From assembly GCA_944358755.1 (NCBI GenBank), contig CALVRY010000035.1, positions 1 through 10,404 of the forward strand: DNA of 10,404 nucleotides, in the 5' to 3' direction. Shown in pieces: positions 5,537-10,404 of this stretch. The stretch comes from an uncultured Bacilli bacterium (GTDB taxonomy: Bacteria > Bacillota_I > Bacilli_A > RFN20 > CAG-826). A model generated the notes under the pieces. It did not search any database. It worked only from the letters and a program-made list of their open reading frames with translations, and was not told the origin of the DNA. Numbering within the stretch: position 1 is the first letter of the stretch; the number at the start of each line of letters is the position of its first letter. The translations under genes were made by a program, and so were the position numbers.

Positions 5537-8500
5537 TTAAAGACCAAATTTCTTAATCTTTTCCCATCTATCTTTACAGCATTTCTCGTTCTTTTCGAAT
5601 AATGCTTCTGCTTCAGCTGGGTTGATCTTTGGAAGTTGAGAATATCTTGTTTCTTTCATAATGAATTCTCTAATCTTGCTGAAGTCTGGTTCTTTACAAT
5701 CGAGTTGTAATGGAGATTTACCTTCAGCAACAAGTCTAGGATCATATCTGAATGTTGTGAAGTAACCGCAAGCGACTGCTTCTTTTTCAACTTCGATAGA
5801 ATTGACCATACCACCTTTAATACCATGGTTGACACATGGAGCATAGCAGATAATTAAGGATGGACCATTGTAGCTTTCAGCTTCTTTAAATGCCTTAATT
5901 GCTGCTGGCATATTAGCACCTAAAGCAACTTGAGCAACGTAGACATTTCCATAAGCCATTGCCATTAAAGCAAGATTCTTCTTACTTGTCTTCTTACCAC
6001 TTGCTGTAAATTGAGCGATTTGACCAGTTTGTGATGATTTAGAAGCTTGACCACCTGTGTTGGAGTAAACTTCAGTATCAAGACACATAACATTGATATC
6101 ATCTTCACTAGCTAAAACGTGATCAAGTCCGCCGTAGCCAATATCATAAGCCCAGCCATCGCCACCAACAATCCAAACACTCTTATCGAGTAAGTCTTGT
6201 TTGTAATTGAGCACTTCTTTAATTGCTTTATCTTTTGAAGCTTCAACACCTTTTACAAGTTCAGGAATGATCTTTCTTGCTTCTTCCTTGTTCTTGATGT
6301 TAGCGATATATTTCTTAATTGTTTCTTTGAGTTCATCAGTTACATTTTCACTTTCTAATCCTGCATTTAAGATTCTGCAAATATTAGCAAGTTTGTAATC
6401 TGTTGCAAGTCTCATACCATAGCCGTTTTCAGCATTATCTTCGAATAATGAGTTAGCCCATGCAACACCATTGCCATCTTTATCATTAACGAAAGGAGTT
6501 AATGGAGTTGAACCACAATAGATTGAAGAACAACCTGTTGCGTTAGAAATCATTAAGTCTTTACCAAATAATCTGGAGAGTAAGTTGTAATATGGAGTTT
6601 CACCACATCCAGCACAAGCTCCGCTGACTTCCATATATGGCATTAAGAATGCTGCACCCTTGACTGTTGTTGCTGGGAAGACATTTGTCTTATATTCAGT
6701 GTGTTTATAAACATATTGAGCTAATTCTTCTTTATCGAATTGTGATTTAGCTTCAACAAGTTTTAATGCAAAGTGGTCATTGCCTTGTTTCTTAGCAAGA
6801 GCATTTGCTGGACATTCTTTAACACAAAGTCCACAACCAACACAGTTTTTAGGTGAGACTTGAATAATATATTTTAAGCCTGGTTTTGCAGGTTTAACAT
6901 CTGTGACTGCTTCAGCAAGTCCTTTTGGACCTTTAGCAATTTCATCTTCGTTTAATAAGAATGGTCTAATTGTTGTGTGAGGACAGACAAATGCACAAGT
7001 ATTACATTGAATACAATATTGTTTGTTCCATTCTGGTACTCTATCAGCAATACCTCTTTGTTCCATGAAAGTAACATTTTCTCTCATTGTACCATCGAGT
7101 AATTCATATTCTGTGAATTTGCTGACTGGAATATCATATCCATCAAGGTTATTGACTAAATCAACATAAGAATCGAAGTAATCATCACCTGTGAGATTTC
7201 TTTCTCTGTTATATGGTAATTTTGCCCATTCTGGATCGACTTTAACTTCTCTTAAGCCTTCTGTACCTTTATCGATAGCTTTATAGTTAAGTTCAACAAC
7301 ATCTTGACCTTTTCTGCCATAAGTCTTTAATGCTAATTTCTTCATCCATGTATTTGCATCAGCATATGGCATGATTTGTGGATTAAGATAGAAGAATGCA
7401 CTTTGTAAAATTGTATTTGTATGTCTTCCCATACCAATTTCACTAGCAATCTTATTAGCATCGATAACATAGAATTTAGCATGTTTTGTAGCAAGTTGAT
7501 ATTTAACTCTGTTTGGTAATGAAGCGATTAATCTTTCATCATCCATATCAGTGTTAAGTAAGAATGTACCACCATCGCTTAAATTCTTAAGCATATCGAA
7601 TCTAAAGACATATGTGTCAAGTGAACATGAAATAAATGAAGCATGTTCAACATAATATGTTGAATGGATTGGTTCTTTACCGAATCTTAAGTGGCTTCTT
7701 GTAACACCACCAGATTTTCTAGAGTCATAAGCAAAGTAAGCTTGAGCATATTGATGAGTTGCATCACCAATAATCTTAATAGAAGATTTATTAGCGCCAA
7801 CTGTACCATCACTACCTAAACCATAGAATAAGCAGGATGTGTAGCTATGTTTGATTTCATAGTTATCATCAACTGGAATTGATAAGAATGTAACATCATC
7901 GTTGATACCAACTGAGAAATTGTGATGTTCTTTTCCACTTAACATAAAATCAAAGACTGCTTTGATATGTTTTGGTTGTGTATCTTTTGAAGATAAACCA
8001 TATCTTCCACCGATAACTTTAATTCCTGTTCTACCTTCAAGAGTTAATGCTGAGCAAACATCTTCATATAATGCTTCACCAACACTACCTAATTCTTTAC
8101 TTCTATCTAAAACAGCGATTTCTTTAACTGTATTTGGAATGCAAGCAACTAAGTGTTTTGCTGAGAATGGTCTATAGAGGTGGACTCTAATCATACCAAC
8201 CTTTTCGCCCTTCTTCATTAAATCAGTAACGACTTCGTAAGCTGTTTCGTTAACTGAACCCATAGCAATGATGATTTTTTCAGCATCTTTAGCTCCATAA
8301 TAGACAAATGGAGCATATTCTCTACCAGTTAATTCGCTAACTTTCTTAAAGTATTTTTCAGCGACTGGAAGAACATTTTCAAAGTGTTTGTTTTGAGCTT
8401 CTCTACCTTGGAAATAGATATCATCGTTTTCGGCACCACCTTTTGTAACAGCGTGTCCGTGTGGGTTTAAAGCTCTTTCTTTGAATTTCTTAACTTTATC

Positions 8501-9100
8501 CCATGGTACAAGTTTCTTCCATTCTTCATCAGCGAGGAATTCAACGTTTTGAATTTCGTGTGATGTTCTGAAACCATCGAAGAAATGGCAAACTGGATAT
8601 TCAGCATCAATTGCAACTAAGTGAGCAACGGAAGCTAAATCAGCAACTTCTTGAACAGAATCAGCACAAATCATTGCGATTCCGCTTTGTCTAATTGCAT
8701 AGACGTCTTGGTGATCACCAAAAATTGAAAGCGATCTTGTTGCTAAACTTCTTGCGCTAACATGTAAAACAGCTGGTAATAATTCACCACACCATTTATA
8801 AATGTTAGGAATCATTAAAAGTAAGCCTTGGCTTGCTGTGTATGTTGTAGCTAAAACGCCACCATTTAATGCTCCGTGAAGAGCACCACTTGCGCCTGCT
8901 TCAGATTGCATTTCACAAACTTTGACTGTGCTATCAAAGAAGTTTTTCTTTCCTTGTGAAGCGTAGATATCGACGTAATTAGCCATTGGTGAAGATGGAG
9001 TAATTGGGAAAATTGCAGCTACTTCTGTGAAATTGTAACTCATTAATGCAGCAGCAGTATTACCATCAACACTAAGCATTGTTTTCTTTACTTCTGACAT
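5537..9100 (-). CDS. nifJ: Pyruvate:ferredoxin (flavodoxin) oxidoreductase, single-chain
   Basis: PFOR converts pyruvate and CoA to acetyl-CoA and CO2 and passes electrons to ferredoxin or flavodoxin. It is cytosolic, oxygen-sensitive and uses thiamine diphosphate. The 1187-aa chain matches the fused family. In order it has the pyruvate/TPP domain with FPITPSSPMA (31-40) and SIFGDHQDV (125-133); the middle transketolase-C-like and gamma-type domains (LFYGLGSDGTVGANK, 424-438); a two-cluster ferredoxin domain (Cys696/699/702/706 and Cys753/756/759/763); and the TPP-binding domain with GDGWAYDIGYGG (980-991) and TGGQASKS. Cys829, 832, 857 and 1089 match the spacing of the proximal-cluster ligands in Desulfovibrio PFOR. 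The ATG at 9098-9100 is preferred: AAGGAG is at 9113-9118, and the upstream in-frame ATG at 9128-9130 overlaps the -10 box. Every Arg codon I checked is AGA, which suggests high expression. Confidence 0.97.
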   Translation of the reverse strand: MSEVKKTMLSVDGNTAAALMSYNFTEVAAIFPITPSSPMANYVDIYASQGKKNFFDSTVKVCEMQSEAGASGALHGALNGGVLATTYTASQGLLLMIPNIYKWCGELLPAVLHVSARSLATRSLSIFGDHQDVYAIRQSGIAMICADSVQEVADLASVAHLVAIDAEYPVCHFFDGFRTSHEIQNVEFLADEEWKKLVPWDKVKKFKERALNPHGHAVTKGGAENDDIYFQGREAQNKHFENVLPVAEKYFKKVSELTGREYAPFVYYGAKDAEKIIIAMGSVNETAYEVVTDLMKKGEKVGMIRVHLYRPFSAKHLVACIPNTVKEIAVLDRSKELGSVGEALYEDVCSALTLEGRTGIKVIGGRYGLSSKDTQPKHIKAVFDFMLSGKEHHNFSVGINDDVTFLSIPVDDNYEIKHSYTSCLFYGLGSDGTVGANKSSIKIIGDATHQYAQAYFAYDSRKSGGVTRSHLRFGKEPIHSTYYVEHASFISCSLDTYVFRFDMLKNLSDGGTFLLNTDMDDERLIASLPNRVKYQLATKHAKFYVIDANKIASEIGMGRHTNTILQSAFFYLNPQIMPYADANTWMKKLALKTYGRKGQDVVELNYKAIDKGTEGLREVKVDPEWAKLPYNRERNLTGDDYFDSYVDLVNNLDGYDIPVSKFTEYELLDGTMRENVTFMEQRGIADRVPEWNKQYCIQCNTCAFVCPHTTIRPFLLNEDEIAKGPKGLAEAVTDVKPAKPGLKYIIQVSPKNCVGCGLCVKECPANALAKKQGNDHFALKLVEAKSQFDKEELAQYVYKHTEYKTNVFPATTVKGAAFLMPYMEVSGACAGCGETPYYNLLSRLFGKDLMISNATGCSSIYCGSTPLTPFVNDKDGNGVAWANSLFEDNAENGYGMRLATDYKLANICRILNAGLESENVTDELKETIKKYIANIKNKEEARKIIPELVKGVEASKDKAIKEVLNYKQDLLDKSVWIVGGDGWAYDIGYGGLDHVLASEDDINVMCLDTEVYSNTGGQASKSSQTGQIAQFTASGKKTSKKNLALMAMAYGNVYVAQVALGANMPAAIKAFKEAESYNGPSLIICYAPCVNHGIKGGMVNSIEVEKEAVACGYFTTFRYDPRLVAEGKSPLQLDCKEPDFSKIREFIMKETRYSQLPKINPAEAEALFEKNEKCCKDRWEKIKKFGL

Positions 9101-9112
9101 AAAAAAATTTTT

Positions 9113-9118
9113 CTCCTT
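9113..9118 (-). promoter_or_regulatory. Ribosome binding site that fixes the PFOR start
   Basis: A strong AAGGAG on the minus strand lies 12 nt before the ATG at 9098-9100, a slightly long spacing. The next upstream in-frame ATG (9128-9130) has no such site, is part of TATAATG, and would add ten residues (MFPVKEKNFF) ahead of the conserved N-terminus. Confidence 0.75.
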
Positions 9119-9128
9119 AACTGGAAAC

Positions 9129-9157
9129 ATTATATAACTTTAAACTTAAAAGTTTAA
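9129..9157 (-). promoter_or_regulatory. Predicted PFOR promoter containing an 18-bp operator-like palindrome
   Basis: The minus strand has a perfect -10 TATAAT (9129-9134) and, 17 nt upstream, a weak -35 TTAAAC (9152-9157). The -35 and most of the spacer are a perfect dyad, TTAAACTT-TT-AAGTTTAA (9140-9157). A protein bound there would block RNA polymerase. The 18-bp size resembles operators of the redox repressor Rex, but the outer bases do not match the usual TTGT/ACAA ends, so the regulator is not identified. Transcription would start near 9122. Confidence 0.5.
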
Positions 9158-9191
9158 TATAATTTTTCGGCACATTCTGAAGCGCTCAAAA

Positions 9192-9244
9192 ACTACTTTT
9201 TTACATTTTTCCCTAAGAAAAAATATGTTTTTCCTAGAAAAAAT
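9192..9244 (+). repeat. Further copy of the AT-rich repeat family, upstream of PFOR
   Basis: ACTACTTTTTT (9192-9202) is followed by TTTTTCCCTAAGAAAAAAT (9206-9224) and a second core, TTTTTCCTAGAAAAAAT (9228-9244). This is the same order and orientation as unit 2 at 5425-5455. Together with 5363-5483 it places related repeats on both sides of the PFOR gene. The copy lies between the divergent PFOR and MgtC promoters. Confidence 0.55.
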
Positions 9245-9281
9245 CGCAAAAAGATTGGATTTATTTAAAATCTTCAATATT

Positions 9282-9324
9282 TTGACAAAAATAACTATAA
9301 AAATATGAATTTTCTTTCATATTT
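9282..9324 (+). promoter_or_regulatory. Predicted promoter of the MgtC family gene with an overlapping dyad
   Basis: A consensus -35 TTGACA (9282-9287) is followed after 16 nt by TATGAA (9304-9309), a weak -10. A perfect 9-bp inverted repeat, AAATATGAA (9301-9309) and TTCATATTT (9316-9324) with a 6-nt loop, covers the -10 and the likely start site. It could be an operator or a weak 5' hairpin. It has no T tract behind it and sits before a gene, so it is not a terminator. Confidence 0.45.
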
Positions 9325-9371
9325 ATCGACTTTTTCGTAAAATTAAATTACTTATTTTTAGAGGAAAATTT

Positions 9372-10178
9372 ATGGACGTTTTTAATAATCTTTTTGTAAC
9401 CACAAAAGTAGCGGATTTCTCATCAGGTGCTGTTACCACAATCGATAGGGAAATTATCAAATTTTTCAATAATTTATTTAATGGCAATGGTTGGGGTAAT
9501 TTCTTGCTATGCATAATTTCAATTGTGCTTTGCATAATCCTGGTTGGAATTATCGGATATCAAAGAGAAGCTCAAGGTCATAACGCTGGCTTTAGAACAC
9601 ATATCCTTCTTGGAATTGGAAGCTGTATTATTATGCTTCTTTCAATTTATGCAGTCGGAGCTACTGAAACAAATTATGAAACAATGAGGCTTGCAGCAAG
9701 CGTTGCTCCTGGAATTGGTTTTATTGGCGCGGGTGTCATTATTAAAAACAAAGGCTCAATTAGAGGTTTAACAACAGCTGCTACTTTATGGGTCAGTATG
9801 GCTATTGGCCTTGCTTGTGGATCAGGAAACTTTGTAATTGCAATTATAGGTTCTCTTGCAACTTATCTTTGTTTATTTCTATTTTATAAAGTTGAAATTC
9901 GTGCGAATAAAAACTCAAGTAAAATGTATATTTTCTTAGAGCACGATTCAAAATTAACTTATGAAGAAATAACAAAATTAATTGAAACTTACTCGTATAC
10001 AATTAGAAAATCTAAAATAGAAAATTATAAAAATGATACTTTTAATGGATTAGTTATCACAATTGAATTTGCAAGTTGCTCAAATGAAGGCCTCTCCCTT
10101 CTAGCTAGAGACTTAAAAATAAAATACAATCCAAAAGATATCAAAATAGAAACTAAAGGGACGCTACTTGAAGATTAA
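9372..10178 (+). CDS. MgtC/SapB family membrane protein
   Basis: This 268-aa integral membrane protein belongs to the MgtC/SapB family, whose best known member supports growth in low Mg2+ and survival inside macrophages; the biochemical role in other bacteria is unclear. Hydrophobic segments fall at about 43-62, 76-95, 110-125, 133-150 and 153-173. Family motifs are GYQREAQGHNAGFRTHILLG (62-81), GIGFIGAGVIIK (114-125) and IRGLTTAATLWVSMAIGLA (130-148). Residues about 180-268 form a soluble C-terminal region like the ACT-type domain of longer family members. The roughly 40 residues before the first helix are longer than is common. GAGG at 9361-9364, 7 nt before the ATG, supports the start. It diverges from PFOR and looks monocistronic. 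No Mg2+ riboswitch or leader peptide is evident in the short leader. Confidence 0.9.
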   Translation: MDVFNNLFVTTKVADFSSGAVTTIDREIIKFFNNLFNGNGWGNFLLCIISIVLCIILVGIIGYQREAQGHNAGFRTHILLGIGSCIIMLLSIYAVGATETNYETMRLAASVAPGIGFIGAGVIIKNKGSIRGLTTAATLWVSMAIGLACGSGNFVIAIIGSLATYLCLFLFYKVEIRANKNSSKMYIFLEHDSKLTYEEITKLIETYSYTIRKSKIENYKNDTFNGLVITIEFASCSNEGLSLLARDLKIKYNPKDIKIETKGTLLED

Positions 10179-10197
10179 CTTCAGCGTCCCTTTTCTT
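10155..10197. terminator. Terminator shared by the MgtC gene and the aldo/keto reductase gene
   Basis: AAAGGGACGCT (10155-10165) pairs perfectly with AGCGTCCCTTT (10183-10193); an inner GAAG/CTTC stem can extend it. The plus strand continues TTTTCTTT, a good T tract for the MgtC gene. On the minus strand a weaker TTTAGTTTC tract follows, so it may also serve the convergent reductase. The left arm is inside the MgtC coding sequence and its TAA stop lies in the loop. Confidence 0.85.
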
Positions 10198-10404
10198 TAT
10201 GGTAATAAATTTCCTGTTTTTCTATAAAGTGTATACCACTCTGCTTTTGTCAATGTAACTTTAGTCCCATCAATTGTTTCTTTTACGTGATCAATGTTTG
10301 TCGAACCAGTTACAACTTGAATGTGATTGCCAAGCATGAGTAAGAATGCTGTTGCAATCGCACATTTAGAAACTTTATATTTCTTAGCTAATTCTTCTAA
10401 ATAA
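10197..10404 (-). CDS. Aldo/keto reductase family oxidoreductase, C-terminal fragment (runs off the right edge)
   Basis: The minus strand reads 68 residues from the window edge to a TAA at 10197-10199, beginning YLEELAKKYKVS. The segments ELAKKYKVSKCAIATAFLL, QVVTGSTNIDHVKETID and LTKAEWYTLYRKTGNLLP match the end of NAD(P)H-dependent aldo/keto reductases of the YdhF-like group. In that fold, the GSTN... stretch contributes to binding the cofactor phosphate and adenine. The ending ELY/TLYR-x-GNxLP is typical of the group's extreme C-terminus, so the 3' end appears intact. The catalytic Asp-Tyr-Lys-His residues lie beyond the edge, and the substrate cannot be told. It is convergent with the MgtC gene and shares its terminator. 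Confidence 0.85.
   Translation of the reverse strand, partial: YLEELAKKYKVSKCAIATAFLLMLGNHIQVVTGSTNIDHVKETIDGTKVTLTKAEWYTLYRKTGNLLP

Noticed and set aside
5656..5844. Minus-strand 62-aa frame within PFOR in another phase
   Set aside because: It overlaps the C-terminal PFOR domain and has no family resemblance.
6207..6398. Plus-strand 63-aa hydrophobic open frame inside the PFOR gene
   Set aside because: The hydrophobicity comes from reading antisense to a polar, Glu/Lys-rich helix region. No ribosome binding site supports it.
7962..8177. Plus-strand 71-aa open frame inside the PFOR gene
   Set aside because: It is a shadow of the conserved PFOR coding sequence.
9323..9535. Minus-strand 70-aa frame overlapping the MgtC start
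   Set aside because: It is antisense to a well supported gene with its own ribosome binding site.
1..10404. UGA reassigned to tryptophan, suggested by all visible stops being TAA
   Set aside because: All tryptophans in the recognised proteins are TGG and no gene needs read-through of TGA; exclusive TAA use is expected in a small AT-rich sample.

Overview
The window is AT-rich chromosomal DNA from an anaerobic, low-GC Bacillota-type bacterium. Erysipelotrichales, RF39 or other uncultured Bacilli are my guess from gene content and base composition; no rRNA or other marker is present to settle it. Tryptophan is always TGG, no gene is interrupted by TGA, and all seven visible stop codons are TAA, so the standard bacterial code fits. 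A single-chain pyruvate:ferredoxin oxidoreductase indicates an oxygen-sensitive, fermentative metabolism.

Layout. The left edge (1-185, minus) holds the N-terminus of a cation-transporting P-type ATPase. It diverges from a predicted secreted, membrane-anchored endonuclease I family nuclease (446-1984, plus) across 260 bp that hold several small inverted repeats. The nuclease meets nnr tail to tail with a 14-bp overlap. nnr (NAD(P)H-hydrate repair) lies 1 nt downstream of exoA/xth (exonuclease III/AP endonuclease) in a two-gene minus-strand operon. A 117-bp divergent promoter region then leads to a DUF362 protein (4363-5238, plus). Its intrinsic terminator is followed by a strange AT-only-looking stretch of imperfect ~50-bp repeats and the terminator of the convergent PFOR gene (5537-9100, minus). 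Upstream of PFOR is another copy of the same repeat family, then an MgtC/SapB family membrane protein (9372-10178, plus). A terminator shared by convergent genes separates it from the C-terminus of an aldo/keto reductase at the right edge (10197-10404, minus).

How the genes relate. Most are housekeeping or metabolic: metabolite repair and DNA repair (nnr, exoA), pyruvate oxidation (PFOR), ion or envelope physiology (P-type ATPase, MgtC). I see no defence island, CRISPR array, prophage or transposase. The less ordinary items are the architecture of the surface nuclease (signal peptide, catalytic domain, C-terminal helix, lysine-rich tail), the repeat family flanking the PFOR gene, and several dyads lying on predicted promoters. 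Two start codons, those of exoA and PFOR, should be moved downstream of the longest reading frame because the ribosome binding site or the -10 box overlaps the first ATG.
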